Shown piece after piece: positions 53,004-63,685 of a DNA stretch of 64,000 bases; the stretch's first letter is position 1, and each line of letters starts with the position of its first letter. The stretch comes from Acidovorax sp. A79. Its GTDB lineage: Bacteria; Pseudomonadota; Gammaproteobacteria; Burkholderiales; Burkholderiaceae_C. The DNA lies in NCBI RefSeq assembly GCF_041154505.1, contig NZ_AP028672.1, positions 4,318,501 through 4,382,500 on the forward strand. The letters are read 5' to 3'. Below the pieces are notes generated by a model. The model saw only the letters and a list, made by a program, of their open reading frames with translations. It was not told the DNA's origin and searched no databases. The position numbers and the translations under genes are program-made.

Positions 53004-53460
53004 TTCCGCAACCACGCCCCTGGTTCCCGCCCCGCAAGCCAGCCGAAAGCACACGGAGGTCGCGGTGGGCATCCTGCTGCGCGCCGATGGCGCCATGCTG
53101 TTGTCCACCCGCCCGCCGGGCAAGCCCTATGCCGGGTACTGGGAGTTCCCGGGCGGCAAGCTGGAGGCGGGCGAAACCGTGGAGCAGGCACTGCGCCGCG
53201 AATTGATCGAGGAGCTGGGCGTGACCATTGGGGCGGCCAGCGTATGGAAAGTCACCGAGCACGACTACCCGCATGCCCTGGTGCGCCTGCACTGGTGCAA
53301 GGTGTGGGAATGGTCGGGACAGTTCGAGATGCGTGAAGGGCAGGCCATGCAATGGCAGCAGATTCCGCTGACGGTATCGCCTGTCTTGCCAGGTGCCTAC
53401 CCGGTGCTGCAGTGGCTTGCGCAGGAGCGGGGCGTGGAGTTTTCGCCACCACCTCCGTAG
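52996..53460 (+). CDS. NUDIX hydrolase (MutT/8-oxo-dGTP diphosphatase family)
   Basis: MutT removes oxidised dGTP from the nucleotide pool. The 154-aa product has the NUDIX box [23 protein letters not shown] and the GYWEFPGGK lead-in. GTG 52996 is preferred (start within the DUF815 3' end, 4-bp-type overlap); ATG 52981 five codons up is an alternative. Similarity to MutT is good, but activity on 8-oxo-dGTP is not proven from sequence. Confidence 0.88.
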   Translation: MADSATTPLVPAPQASRKHTEVAVGILLRADGAMLLSTRPPGKPYAGYWEFPGGKLEAGETVEQALRRELIEELGVTIGAASVWKVTEHDYPHALVRLHWCKVWEWSGQFEMREGQAMQWQQIPLTVSPVLPGAYPVLQWLAQERGVEFSPPPP

Positions 53461-53461
53461 A

Positions 53462-53517
53462 CCGCTATTGAATTAATAGCTATTTGCGCTTGCAGATAGG
53501 GCGCTGGGCGGCGATTT
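53462..53517 (+). repeat. Family A repeat, copy A8 (NUDIX-yacG)
   Basis: GCTATTGAATTAATAGC outer hairpin, then TATTTGCGCTTG, loop, GGGCGCTGGGCGGC. It starts one base after the NUDIX stop and lies between convergent genes. Confidence 0.8.
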
Positions 53518-53550
53518 CCCTGAAGATGCGGGCTGGCCTGCCAGCCGGGG

Positions 53551-53778
53551 TCAGTGTTGCTGGCGTGGATCGCCGTACTGCGCATCGGTGGGCGGGGCCT
53601 CTGCGGGCATCCGGAAATCCTCGCTTGCCCAGGCACCGAGGTCGACCTGCTTGCAGCGCTCGCTGCAGAACGGGCGGTAGGCATTGGCAGGGCTGTAGAC
53701 GCTGTCTCCACCGCAGGTGGGGCAGGTCACGGTGCGGGCGGCGGTTGCCGCATCGGGGCGGGGGGCGGGAGCGGCCAT
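53551..53778 (-). CDS. yacG: DNA gyrase inhibitor YacG
   Basis: YacG is a zinc protein that binds GyrB and inhibits gyrase. The 75-aa product has the four zinc cysteines CPTCGG and [11 protein letters not shown] in the family spacing, then W-SEDFRMP and a flexible tail. It is last in the coaE-zapD-yacG row, as in E. coli. Confidence 0.93.
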   Translation of the reverse strand: MAAPAPRPDAATAARTVTCPTCGGDSVYSPANAYRPFCSERCKQVDLGAWASEDFRMPAEAPPTDAQYGDPRQQH

Positions 53779-53818
53779 GTCTCGTCGTCGTCCTCAAATC
53801 ACGACCCAGCGCCGAGCC

Positions 53819-54574
53819 TCAGGCGCACAGGGTCAGTTCAAACGCAGCGTCCTCGCTGCAGGCGTGCAGGCGTCCATCGCCCTCCAGCCGCATGAGCCGC
53901 ACCGAGACGATGAGGCGGTTGCCGCTGATTTCGGGAATCAGGTCCAGGGCGGGATCGATGCGCAGGCGCAGCAACTGGAACGTGCGGCCCTGCGGCAGAT
54001 TCTGCTGGAACTGGCCTCGCTCGGCAGCCACCTTCTGGGGCACGCCGGAATCGCGCAGCAGCTTGAGCAGCACGTAGATGGATTCAGCGAGGGGGGCCAG
54101 TGTGGACGCCCATTCCTCGAGCGCCTGCTGCCGCACGGCGGGCGCATGGTGCTGCCATGCGTAGTAGGCGGGCAGGTCAAAGCCGCAGGTACCCCCTGGA
54201 ATGCCGACCCGGCTGCGGATGCTCATCAGCCAGTCGTTTTCCGTGAGCGAGTGGCCCGACTTGCCGGACTGGGTATTGAGCGCGGTGAAACAGCGGTCCA
54301 GCTGGGCGATGATCGCATCCAGCGCCGCTTCGGAGATCGAGGGATTGCCCCGGTAGCTGTCGAGCTGGTGCTTGTGCTTCTCGATGTCCTTGAGCACGTC
54401 CGACTTCAGGTCGGCCCGCGCTGCGACGTCCATGATCTCGAAGATCGTGACCAGCGCGAAGTGATGATCGAGCGCGTGGGAGCGGGGTATCAATTCCCCC
54501 AACCGGCGAAACAACTGCTCAAGCCGCAGATAGGTTCTGAGACGCTCGTTAAAGGGATATTCGTAAAGGATCAC
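53819..54574 (-). CDS. zapD: Cell division protein ZapD
   Basis: ZapD crosslinks FtsZ protofilaments. The 251-aa all-alpha product begins (V/M)ILYEYPFNERLRTYLRLEQLFRRL and contains GFDLPAYYAWQH and SEDAAFELTLCA-type segments typical of ZapD. The start is GTG 54574, with AGGA 11 bp before; the frame is open further upstream without family similarity. Confidence 0.92.
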   Translation of the reverse strand: MILYEYPFNERLRTYLRLEQLFRRLGELIPRSHALDHHFALVTIFEIMDVAARADLKSDVLKDIEKHKHQLDSYRGNPSISEAALDAIIAQLDRCFTALNTQSGKSGHSLTENDWLMSIRSRVGIPGGTCGFDLPAYYAWQHHAPAVRQQALEEWASTLAPLAESIYVLLKLLRDSGVPQKVAAERGQFQQNLPQGRTFQLLRLRIDPALDLIPEISGNRLIVSVRLMRLEGDGRLHACSEDAAFELTLCA

Positions 54575-54659
54575 GCTGGCGGGTTCCTGGAGGCTCAGGG
54601 GGTATTCTGACGCCGGTGGCGCACGGCATGGAGTGAAAGCACAAACGGTTTCGTTCGCA

Positions 54660-55280
54660 TCATAGCCCGAACAGCGCCGCTGCCTGCCGGGTTTGCGCGT
54701 GCAGGTTCTCCAGCGTGCAATCCCTGCCATTGGCAATCACGGCATCTGCGACGGCCCGCCGGGCCGGGCGGCTGGCTTGCGACGCAATGATGCCCAGCAC
54801 CACCTCTCGCGTCAGGCCGTTGCGCTGCATGACGCGTTCGATCTGGGTTTCAGCAGAGCAATCGACCACCAGCACCGCGTCCAGCCTGCGGGCCCAACGA
54901 CCGGATTCCGCCAGCAGCGGAATATCGAACACGATCAGCGCATGGCCCTCGTGCGCCGCCTGCTCGGCCTTCAAATTGCCGTGAAGGGTGACGAGCGGGT
55001 GCACGATCCCTTCGAGCTGGGCCCGTGCCTCCGGCCGGCTGAAGGCCAGTGCACGCATGCGGCCCCGGTCCAGCGCCCCGGTGGTATCCACGAAGTCGCT
55101 GCCGAAAGTCGCGCGGATGGCCTCCATGGCCGCTCCGTGCGGGCCTGTGACCTCGCGGGCGATCTGGTCCGCGTCGATCAGGCTGGCGCCCAGAGAGGCC
55201 AGCACATGGCCCACCGTGCTCTTGCCGCTGCCAATGCCACCAGTCAGGCCCAGACGCAAGGGATGCTTGCGTGGATTCAT
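54660..55280 (-). CDS. coaE: Dephospho-CoA kinase
   Basis: CoaE makes CoA in the last step of its synthesis. The 206-aa product has Walker A LGLTGGIGSGKSTV, LIDADQIAREV, and the lid/CoA-binding segments HPLVTLH and FDIPLLAESGRWARRLDAVLVVD. It starts 3 bp after pilD in the pilBCD-coaE row. Confidence 0.95.
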   Translation of the reverse strand: MNPRKHPLRLGLTGGIGSGKSTVGHVLASLGASLIDADQIAREVTGPHGAAMEAIRATFGSDFVDTTGALDRGRMRALAFSRPEARAQLEGIVHPLVTLHGNLKAEQAAHEGHALIVFDIPLLAESGRWARRLDAVLVVDCSAETQIERVMQRNGLTREVVLGIIASQASRPARRAVADAVIANGRDCTLENLHAQTRQAAALFGL

Positions 55281-55283
55281 CGT

Positions 55284-56162
55284 TCAAAGGCTCAGGAGTT
55301 TCAGCACCGTGTCCAGAATGGCGTGGGGCCCGAACACCATCGCCGTGAATCCCGCCCCGACAAGAAAGGGGCCGAAGGGGATGTAGCCGCCTTCACGCAG
55401 GCTGCTGAAGATTTTCATCGCGATGCCGATGACGGCGCCGATCACCGAGGACATCAGAATGATGGGTACGAGGGCCTGCCAGCCGAACCAGGCCCCCAGC
55501 GCGGCAAACAGCTTGAAATCCCCATACCCCATGCCTTCCTTGCCGGTGGCGAGCTTGAACCCCCAGTAGACCAGCCAAAGCGAAAGATAGCCCGCCACGG
55601 CGCCGAACACCGAGGCGTGCAGCGGTACTGCGATCCACTGCAGGGCAGACGACAAAAGGCCGGCCCACAGCAGCGGCAGGGTGATGTCGTCGGGCAGGAG
55701 GGTGGTGTCCCAGTCGATGAATGCCAGTGCCACCAGGGCCGCCGAGAAACCACACCATGCAATCCCCGTGGCCGTGACACCCCAGCGCTGGATGCAAAAG
55801 AAGAACAGGGCACCGGTCGCCATCTCGATCAGAGGGTATCGGACCGAGATCCGCGCCTTGCAGGCCGAGCAACGGCCCCGTAGAAAGAGATAGCTGACGA
55901 CAGGAATGTTCTCGTACCACTGCACCAAGTGCCCGCAAGACGGGCAGCGAGAGCGGGGGACCATGAGATTGAACCGTTCTGGCTCGGGATGCGCCGGGCT
56001 GGTATCAGCTTGTGCGGCCGGTGCCTGCATCGCCTGAACCTCTTCAGTCCACCGGCGCTCCATCATCTTGGGCAGCCGGTAAATGACCACATTGAGAAAA
56101 CTGCCGATCAGAAGTCCCAATACCGCACCCCAACTCGCATTCCACCAAGTCTCCATCTCCAT
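55284..56162 (-). CDS. pilD: Type IV prepilin peptidase / N-methyltransferase PilD
   Basis: PilD cleaves and N-methylates prepilins. The 292-aa product has the cytoplasmic zinc site with two CxxC pairs (RCPSCGHL; RCSACKAR), several membrane helices, and the aspartyl protease residues in FIDWDTTLLPDDITLP and MGYGDFKLFAALG. The start is ATG 56162 overlapping the pilC stop (TGATG). Its base composition is higher in GC than pilC and pilB. Confidence 0.95.
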   Translation of the reverse strand: MEMETWWNASWGAVLGLLIGSFLNVVIYRLPKMMERRWTEEVQAMQAPAAQADTSPAHPEPERFNLMVPRSRCPSCGHLVQWYENIPVVSYLFLRGRCSACKARISVRYPLIEMATGALFFFCIQRWGVTATGIAWCGFSAALVALAFIDWDTTLLPDDITLPLLWAGLLSSALQWIAVPLHASVFGAVAGYLSLWLVYWGFKLATGKEGMGYGDFKLFAALGAWFGWQALVPIILMSSVIGAVIGIAMKIFSSLREGGYIPFGPFLVGAGFTAMVFGPHAILDTVLKLLSL

Positions 56163-57382
56163 CACACGACTTGGCCAAGCTTGAAGATGGGGAGGTACAT
56201 CGAGACCACGATCCCGCCAATCAACGTTCCCAGGAAGACAATGATGATGGGTTCCATGAGGCTCGACAGGCCTGCCACCATTTCATCCACTTCTGCCTCG
56301 TAAAAATCGGCAGCCTTGCCCAGCATATGGTCGATGGAGCCGGATTCCTCACCAATGGCACACATCTGAAGCACCATGGACGGGAAAATATTGGCATTGC
56401 CCATGGCTGCGGTAAGGCTCGTGCCGGTGGAGACTTCCTGTTGGATTTTTTCGGTCGCAAGAAGATAGACGGAATTACCGGATGCGCCGCCAACAGAGTC
56501 CAGTGCTTCCACCAAGGGTACTCCAGCGGCAAACATGGTAGCCAATGTGCGTGTCCAGCGCGCAACACAGGATTTTTCTATCAAAACACCAAAGATCGGT
56601 ATTTTCAACAGAATCCGATCCATGAACATCTGTACTTTTTCACTTCGTCTCCATGCCTGCATGAAGAAGTAGAAACCACCGCCAATCACGCCAAATATTA
56701 ACCACCACCACTTCACGAAAACTTCACTGATTGCCATCACAAGCAAAGTAGGTGCGGGCAAGTCCGCACCAAAAGAAGTAAATACTTCCTTGAATGCGGG
56801 AATCACAAAAATCATGATTACCGTTACAACTACAAATGCTACAATAACCACAGAAATTGGATACATCAAAGCAGATTTGATTTTTGACTTGATGGCCTCT
56901 GTTTTCTCCATGTAGGTGGCCAGTCTATCAAGCAGTGCTTCTAAAATACCTGCCGCTTCCCCTGCCTCCACTAGATTGCAGTAGAGGCTATTAAAGTACA
57001 TTGGATGCTTGCGGAACGCCGCATTCAGCGATGTGCCTGTTTCCACATCAGAGCGGATGTCATTCAGCAGTTTGGTAACGCTCGCATTGGTATTGCCTCG
57101 CCCCACAATATCAAATGATTGGAGGAGAGGCACCCCAGCTTTCATCATGGTTGCAAGCTGTCGTGTGAACAAAGCAATGTCCTTGGGCTTGATCTTCTTG
57201 CCCGACCGCATGCGCCTTTTCTTGATCTTCGTCGGGAAAACACCCTGGCGGCGCAGGGTGGCTTGCACTTGGTTTTCCCCGGAAGCGCGCACCTCGCCGC
57301 GCACGATTTTCCCGTGTCGGTCCTTGCCTTCCCATTCGAAAACAAATTCCTTGATATCCCGTGATGATGCAGCAGTTGCCAT
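56162..57382 (-). CDS. pilC: Type IV pilus inner-membrane platform protein PilC
   Basis: PilC is the membrane core on which the pilus assembles. The 406-aa product has an N-terminal soluble part (FVFEWEGKDRHGKIVRGE), two GspF domains (about 70-195 and 275-395) with FTRQLATMMKAGVPLLQS and RTLATMFAAGVPLVEAL, and membrane helices between and at the end. It is AT-rich relative to neighbours outside the pil genes. Confidence 0.96.
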   Translation of the reverse strand: MATAASSRDIKEFVFEWEGKDRHGKIVRGEVRASGENQVQATLRRQGVFPTKIKKRRMRSGKKIKPKDIALFTRQLATMMKAGVPLLQSFDIVGRGNTNASVTKLLNDIRSDVETGTSLNAAFRKHPMYFNSLYCNLVEAGEAAGILEALLDRLATYMEKTEAIKSKIKSALMYPISVVIVAFVVVTVIMIFVIPAFKEVFTSFGADLPAPTLLVMAISEVFVKWWWLIFGVIGGGFYFFMQAWRRSEKVQMFMDRILLKIPIFGVLIEKSCVARWTRTLATMFAAGVPLVEALDSVGGASGNSVYLLATEKIQQEVSTGTSLTAAMGNANIFPSMVLQMCAIGEESGSIDHMLGKAADFYEAEVDEMVAGLSSLMEPIIIVFLGTLIGGIVVSMYLPIFKLGQVV

Positions 57383-57400
57383 GCTGGTCCCTCTAGCTCG

Positions 57401-59140
57401 TTATTCGTTGGTGACGGCAAGCACTTCTTCCAGCGAAGTGAAACCCAATCTTGCTTTGTGCAGGCCAGATTCGCGCAGTGAGCGAACACCTTCCGCGCGT
57501 GCCTGCTCGGCGATTTCAAGCGCGCTTCCATCTCGTAATATGATGCGCTGGATGTCTTCCGAGATTGGCATCACCTGGTATATGCCGACCCGGCCCTTGT
57601 AGCCGTTGTTGCAGGCGGAGCAGCCTACAGGACGGTAGGTCACCCAGCTTCCGTCGATGTCCTCCTCCCTGTATCCCGCTTCGAGAAGGGATTCGTGTGG
57701 TATATCGGCGGGCACCTTGCACACAGGGCACAGCCTGCGCGCAAGGCGTTGCGCGGTAATAAGAATCACGCTGGACGCGATATTGAATGGGGCAATCCCC
57801 ATATTGCGCATCCGGGTCAGGGTCGTGGGGGCATCGTTGGTGTGCAGGGTCGACAAAACCAGGTGACCCGTCTGCGCTGCCTTGATGGAAATATCTGCGG
57901 TCTCCAGATCGCGAATTTCACCAACCATGATGATGTCGGGATCCTGCCGCAGAAAGGATTTCAGGGCCACGGCAAAAGTCAACCCCGCTTTTTCATTGAC
58001 GTTGACCTGATTAACCCCGGGCAGGTTGATTTCCGAAGGGTCTTCCGCGGTGGCAATGTTCACGCCTGGCTTGTTCAGCAGGTTCAGGCAGGTATATAGC
58101 GACACGGTTTTGCCGGACCCCGTCGGGCCCGTGACCAGAATCATCCCATAGGGGCGCCCTATGGCCTCCAGCAGCCGCTCTTTTTCCTGAGGTTCGTAGC
58201 CCAACGCATCGATCCCAAGCTTGGCGCTGCTCGGGTCCAGGATACGGATAACGATTTTTTCCCCAAACAGGGTGGGGAGGGTACTTACACGAAAATCGAT
58301 CACCCTGTCCGGGCCCACCTTCAATTTCATGCGTCCGTCTTGCGGGACTCGCTTTTCAGAAATATCCAGCCGGGAGATCACCTTGATGCGGGATGCGAGT
58401 TTGTCCTTGATAGCAATGGGCGGGGATGCGATTTCCCGGAGTTCTCCATCGATCCGGAATCTGACCCGATACTGGTGTTCGTAGGGTTCAAAATGCAGGT
58501 CCGAGGCCCGCATATTGAATGCGTCAAGCAGCATCTTGTGCAGGAACTTGACGATGGGTGCATCTTCCACATCGCCGGCACCGGTATCGTTGTTGTCGGG
58601 TGCTTCTTCGATGGCTACATCGTCGAAATCAAAGTCGCCTCCACCGCTCACCAGGGTGTCCATCGACTCACTGGTTGATTTTGTGGTGGATTCTACCAGT
58701 CGGCTGAGCTTGTCATATTCAGCGATAATCCAATCCACCCCCATCTGGGTCGTGAATTTGATTTTCTCGGCAGCTTCCTGGTCGGTGGGATCGGCGGTCG
58801 CGACGATCAGACGATTATTGCGTTTGCTGAGGACAACGACCCGATACGCCTGACATATTTTGGGATCGAGAAGCTCTTTGGGCAGTCGAAGCGGATCAAT
58901 CGCTTCCAGATCCAGCAAGGGCGCACCAAACACGGCTGAAACGGTGTGCGCCAAATCGGCAGCCGACACGGCACCAGATCCCGTCAATTCCGCAATAAAA
59001 CTGGTGCGGCTGATCTGTGATTTTTTGTAAATGTCCTCTGCCGACTTTTGGGTCAACTTGCCGGCGGACATCAACGCCCTGCCCAATCCGGGAAGGGCCA
59101 CTGCAGAGGCTTCTTTGGGGGCAGTATCAACAGCGGCCAT
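57401..59140 (-). CDS. pilB: Type IV pilus extension ATPase PilB
   Basis: PilB powers pilus extension. The 579-aa product has an N-terminal domain with leucine-rich GspE_N-like features, Walker A GPTGSGKTVSLYTC, the Asp box IMVGEIRDLETA, the His box GHLVLSTLHTNDA, and the tetracysteine zinc motif CPVC...CSACNNGYKGR. It starts the minus-strand operon pilB-C-D-coaE-zapD-yacG. The upstream 128 bp to tRNA-Pro show no clear sigma-54 site. Confidence 0.96.
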   Translation of the reverse strand: MAAVDTAPKEASAVALPGLGRALMSAGKLTQKSAEDIYKKSQISRTSFIAELTGSGAVSAADLAHTVSAVFGAPLLDLEAIDPLRLPKELLDPKICQAYRVVVLSKRNNRLIVATADPTDQEAAEKIKFTTQMGVDWIIAEYDKLSRLVESTTKSTSESMDTLVSGGGDFDFDDVAIEEAPDNNDTGAGDVEDAPIVKFLHKMLLDAFNMRASDLHFEPYEHQYRVRFRIDGELREIASPPIAIKDKLASRIKVISRLDISEKRVPQDGRMKLKVGPDRVIDFRVSTLPTLFGEKIVIRILDPSSAKLGIDALGYEPQEKERLLEAIGRPYGMILVTGPTGSGKTVSLYTCLNLLNKPGVNIATAEDPSEINLPGVNQVNVNEKAGLTFAVALKSFLRQDPDIIMVGEIRDLETADISIKAAQTGHLVLSTLHTNDAPTTLTRMRNMGIAPFNIASSVILITAQRLARRLCPVCKVPADIPHESLLEAGYREEDIDGSWVTYRPVGCSACNNGYKGRVGIYQVMPISEDIQRIILRDGSALEIAEQARAEGVRSLRESGLHKARLGFTSLEEVLAVTNE

Positions 59141-59268
59141 GTAACCGGTAATGTGTTAGGTGTGGAAAAGAATCCATCCTATCATCACCGATCAGCCACA
59201 AGCTGTACAGCCGTCGATATTGGCAACAGCACCACAGAATCGGCGCTTTTGTTGAAAATGCGGTCTTG

Positions 59269-59345
59269 TGGTCGGGGTGAGAGGATTCGAACCTCCGGCC
59301 TCTACGTCCCGAACGTAGCGCTCTACCAGGCTAAGCTACACCCCG
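59269..59345 (-). tRNA. tRNA-Pro (CGG anticodon)
   Basis: On the minus strand CGGGGTG...acceptor pairs with the 3' side (CACCCCG); the anticodon loop is TTCGGGA (anticodon CGG, reading CCG), the T-loop GGTTCGAATCC, and CCA is encoded. 77 nt including CCA. Confidence 0.95.
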
Positions 59346-59386
59346 TTGTGTGCAATTGCACTCGAAAGTGGATGCAATGGGGCATC

Positions 59387-60370
59387 TCAGTTGCGTCGTG
59401 CAAGCAATTGTGCGGCCAATTCTAGCAAACCTGCTGAATAGGCATTGGCGGGTAATTGCTCGGCCGCCGCCATGGCGCGGCGGGCCTCGCCGAAGGCCGC
59501 TGCCCGGGTGATGTCCAGTGCGCCGGTGTCGCGGACAATCTGCACGATCTCGGCCAATTGGTCGGTGGAGCCCTGTTCAATGGCGTGGCGCACTGTCTGC
59601 GCCTGGCTCTGCGTTCCGCGTTCCATGGCGGCGATCAGGGGCAGGGTGGACTTGCCTTCCCGAAGATCGTCTCCCAGATTTTTACCCATTTCCACTGCGT
59701 CGCCGTCGTAGTCGAGAACGTCGTCAATGATCTGGAAGGCGGTTCCCAGTGCCTGCCCGTAGGTTGCGCAGGCCTCTTCGACATCGGGCGGACTGCCCGC
59801 CAGCACTGCGCCGAGGCGGGCGCTGGCTTCAAACAGCTTGGCGGTCTTGGACCGGATGACACGCAGGTAGCCCGCTTCGTCCAGCGATGCATCGTGCATG
59901 TTCATGAGCTGCAGCACTTCCCCCTCGGCGATCACATTGGTGGCTTCCGAGAGTATTTCCATGATGCGCATGCTGCCCGCCTCGACCATCATCTGGAAGG
60001 AGCGGGTGTGCAGGAAATCGCCGACGAGCACGCTGGCAGGATTGCCAAAAGTTTCGTTGGCAGTGGGGCGGCCGCGGCGCAGGGTGGAGGCATCCACGAC
60101 ATCGTCGTGCAGCAGGGTGGCGGTGTGGATCAGCTCCACGACGGCCGCGAGACTGTGGCGCTGCGCGCCTCGGTAGTCCAGGGCTCCGCACACCATGAGC
60201 AAAAGCGCGGGCCGCAGGCGCTTGCCGCCGGCGGCAATGATGTATTGGGATATCTGCGCGACCAGGGGAACGCTGGAAGTCAGGCGCTGACCGATGACCT
60301 TGTCGACCTCGTGCATGTCTTGTGCAACGAGCAGGAGGGGCGATGCGGCGGGGGCGGTGTGGTCAGTCAA
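59387..60370 (-). CDS. ispB: Polyprenyl (octaprenyl) diphosphate synthase
   Basis: This makes the ubiquinone side chain from FPP and IPP. The 327-aa product has the first Asp-rich motif [33 protein letters not shown] and the second Asp-rich motif [13 protein letters not shown]. Chain length (C40 for UQ-8 is usual here) is inferred from the lineage. It is divergent from rplU, as in many proteobacteria. Confidence 0.94.
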   Translation of the reverse strand: MTDHTAPAASPLLLVAQDMHEVDKVIGQRLTSSVPLVAQISQYIIAAGGKRLRPALLLMVCGALDYRGAQRHSLAAVVELIHTATLLHDDVVDASTLRRGRPTANETFGNPASVLVGDFLHTRSFQMMVEAGSMRIMEILSEATNVIAEGEVLQLMNMHDASLDEAGYLRVIRSKTAKLFEASARLGAVLAGSPPDVEEACATYGQALGTAFQIIDDVLDYDGDAVEMGKNLGDDLREGKSTLPLIAAMERGTQSQAQTVRHAIEQGSTDQLAEIVQIVRDTGALDITRAAAFGEARRAMAAAEQLPANAYSAGLLELAAQLLARRN

Positions 60371-60395
60371 GATGGTGGTCGCAGAAAGAGACCGG

Positions 60396-60401
60396 ATTAT
60401 A
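60396..60401 (-). promoter_or_regulatory. Consensus -10 of ispB
   Basis: A perfect TATAAT on the minus strand, 25 bp before the ispB ATG. The -35 is weak. Confidence 0.6.
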
Positions 60402-60487
60402 GGAAGCCCTGAAGGCGCCCCGGCGCGTTGCGCGAGGCTGCCGCTCGGCCGGCATGCGGGGGGCTGGCGCTGCTCGGATCGATGCGC

Positions 60488-60493
60488 TATACT
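60488..60493 (+). promoter_or_regulatory. -10 hexamer of rplU-rpmA
   Basis: TATACT lies 49 bp before the rplU ATG, with TGGCGC at the -35 position (poor match). It is a likely ribosomal-protein promoter. Confidence 0.5.
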
Positions 60494-60542
60494 CTTGGGC
60501 TCTGCGGAAATTCGTCTGCAGAACTCATATCAAGAGGTCAAC

Positions 60543-60854
60543 ATGTACGCGGTCATAAAAACCGGCGGCAAGCAGTATCGCGTTGCTTCCGGCGAAAAAA
60601 TTAAAGTAGAACAGATTGCTGCGGACGTAGGCCAGGAAATTGTGATCGATCAGGTTTTGGCAGTCGGCAACGGCGCTGAACTCAAGATCGGTACGCCCCT
60701 GGTGTCCGGCGCAACCGTGAAAGCCACTGTCGTGGCCCACGGCAAGCACGACAAGGTGCACATCTTCAAGATGCGCCGTCGCAAGCACTATCAAAAACGC
60801 CAAGGCCATCGCCAGCAGTTCACTGAGCTGCAAATCGGTGCGATTGCTGCTTAA
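60543..60854 (+). CDS. rplU: 50S ribosomal protein L21
   Basis: The 103-aa product starts [25 protein letters not shown], and the C-terminal basic region [20 protein letters not shown] is typical of L21. ATG 60543 is used. rpmA follows after 15 bp. Confidence 0.98.
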   Translation: MYAVIKTGGKQYRVASGEKIKVEQIAADVGQEIVIDQVLAVGNGAELKIGTPLVSGATVKATVVAHGKHDKVHIFKMRRRKHYQKRQGHRQQFTELQIGAIAA

Positions 60855-60869
60855 TCGAAGGAGCTAGTC

Positions 60870-61127
60870 ATGGCACAGAAAAAAGGCGGCGGCTCTACGC
60901 GAAACGGGCGCGACTCCAAGCCAAAGATGCTGGGTGTCAAGGCGTTCGGTGGTGAACTGATCAGCGCTGGCTCGATCATCGTGCGCCAACGCGGCACGCG
61001 TTTCCACCCCGGCAACAATGTCGGCGTGGGCAAGGATCACACCTTGTTCGCCCTGGTGGACGGCCACGTGTCGTTCGGCACCAAGGGTGCGTTGTCCAAG
61101 TCCACGGTCAATGTGACTCCTGCCTGA
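60870..61127 (+). CDS. rpmA: 50S ribosomal protein L27
   Basis: The 85-aa product begins [24 protein letters not shown], whose N-terminus reaches the peptidyl-transferase centre, and includes [19 protein letters not shown]. It ends the rplU-rpmA operon; a terminator follows before obgE. Confidence 0.98.
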   Translation: MAQKKGGGSTRNGRDSKPKMLGVKAFGGELISAGSIIVRQRGTRFHPGNNVGVGKDHTLFALVDGHVSFGTKGALSKSTVNVTPA

Positions 61128-61150
61128 GGTTCATCCTCCGGTAGCCATCG

Positions 61151-61180
61151 AAGCCCCGCTTTGCCGGGGCTTTGTTGTTT
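61151..61180 (+). terminator. Terminator after rpmA
   Basis: AAGCCCCG/CGGGGCTT stem with a 6-base loop, followed by TTTGTTGTTT. Confidence 0.85.
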
Positions 61181-61283
61181 GGTCTGTACGATGGCGCGTT
61201 CAAGCCATTCGCAGACAGCGCCTCCGAGGCGTTCCGCTGCCCCGACCTGCCGGGTAACCTGCCGTCGGTGCCGCGCCCTTTTG

Positions 61284-62369
<1,086 letters not shown>

Positions 62370-62389
62370 TCCGCCGCAAAGCCTTTCTG

Positions 62390-62441
62390 GTTTGAGCGCT
62401 ATATTTTTAATAGCTATCGGCGCTTGATGGACAGGCGCTAG
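62390..62441 (+). repeat. Family A repeat, copy A9 (obgE-proB)
   Basis: GCGCTATATTTTTAATAGCT outer arm, then ATCGGCGCTTG, loop, ACAGGCGCTAG. It starts about 20 bp after the obgE stop and its 3' end touches the first in-frame GTG of proB. Confidence 0.85.
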
Positions 62442-62461
62442 TGGCCAAAAACACTAAAAAA

Positions 62462-63604
62462 ATGGTTTCCAGCGTATTGCGTGATGCCCGCCGCATCGTG
62501 GTCAAGGTGGGTTCCAGTCTTGTGACCAATGAGGGGCGTGGCCTCGACGAAACCGCCATTGGTGAATGGAGCCGCCAGCTGGCGGCCCTGGTGCGTGGCG
62601 ACGGCGGCGTACCCCGCGAGGTCGTGATGGTGTCCAGTGGTGCCATTGCCGAAGGCATGAAGCGCCTGGGCTGGACCACGCGGCCGCACGAAGTCCACGA
62701 GTTGCAGGCCGCTGCCGCCGTCGGACAGATGGGACTGGCGCAGATGTACGAAACCAAACTGCGCGAGCAGGGCATGGGCAGCGCGCAGGTGTTGCTCACC
62801 CATGCGGACCTGGCTGACCGCGAGCGCTACCTGAACGCGCGCTCGACCTTGCTCACGCTGCTGCGCCTTGGCGTGGTGCCGGTGATCAATGAGAACGACA
62901 CCGTCGTGAACGACGAGATCAAGTTCGGCGACAACGACACGCTAGGTGCCCTGGTGGCCAATCTGGTGGAGGCCGATGCGCTGATCATCCTGACCGACCA
63001 GAAGGGGCTGTACACGGCCGATCCGCGCCGTGATGCATCGGCGCAGTTTGTCCACGAAGCCAAGGCGGGCGACCCGGCACTGGAGGCCATGGCCGGCGGC
63101 GCGGGTTCCAGCATCGGCAAGGGCGGCATGATCACCAAGATCCTGGCGGCCAAACGGGCTGCCGGCTCGGGGGCGTCCACCGTGATTGCCTGGGGGCGTG
63201 AATCCGACGTACTGGTCCGCCTCGTGCGGGGCGAGGCGCTGGGCACCTTGCTCGTGGCCCAGACGCAGAAGAAGCAGGCCCGCAAGCAGTGGATGGCCGA
63301 CCACCTGCAACTGCGGGGTTCGGTGGTGGTGGACGCCGGGGCGGCCGCCAAGGTGCGGGATGAAGGCAAGAGCCTGCTTCCCATCGGGATGACGGCGGTG
63401 GAGGGCGACTTCTCCCGTGGTGACGTGATTGCCGTGCGCGACGCCTCCGGCGCTGAAATTGCCCGCGGCCTGGCCAACTATGCGGCGGCCGAGGCGCGGA
63501 TGCTGTGCCGCAAGCCCTCGACGGAGTTCGAAAGGCTGCTGGGGTATGTTGCGGAGCCGGAGATGGTGCACCGCGACAATCTGGTGCTGGCTGCCACCAG
63601 CTGA
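62462..63604 (+). CDS. proB: Glutamate 5-kinase
   Basis: ProB phosphorylates glutamate in proline synthesis. The 380-aa product has the kinase domain ([45 protein letters not shown]-like [12 protein letters not shown]) and a C-terminal PUA domain ([20 protein letters not shown]). ATG 62462 is preferred; GTG 62441, seven codons up, lies at the end of a family A repeat. Neither has a Shine-Dalgarno sequence. Confidence 0.94.
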   Translation: MVSSVLRDARRIVVKVGSSLVTNEGRGLDETAIGEWSRQLAALVRGDGGVPREVVMVSSGAIAEGMKRLGWTTRPHEVHELQAAAAVGQMGLAQMYETKLREQGMGSAQVLLTHADLADRERYLNARSTLLTLLRLGVVPVINENDTVVNDEIKFGDNDTLGALVANLVEADALIILTDQKGLYTADPRRDASAQFVHEAKAGDPALEAMAGGAGSSIGKGGMITKILAAKRAAGSGASTVIAWGRESDVLVRLVRGEALGTLLVAQTQKKQARKQWMADHLQLRGSVVVDAGAAAKVRDEGKSLLPIGMTAVEGDFSRGDVIAVRDASGAEIARGLANYAAAEARMLCRKPSTEFERLLGYVAEPEMVHRDNLVLAATS

Positions 63605-63635
63605 TGGCCAAGTCCCAGGCCACTCGCACGCAGTC

Positions 63636-63662
63636 AAACGCCTGCTCTGTGCAGGCGTTTTT
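63636..63662. terminator. Terminator between convergent proB and rppH
   Basis: A perfect 10-bp stem AAACGCCTGC/GCAGGCGTTT with loop TCTGT and T runs on both strands, fitting both convergent genes. Confidence 0.85.
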
Positions 63663-63685
63663 CATGGTGGCTGGCCACTGAAGGG

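Noticed and set aside
59141..59268. Sigma-54 promoter before pilB
   Set aside because: The best GG...GC pairs have the wrong spacing.
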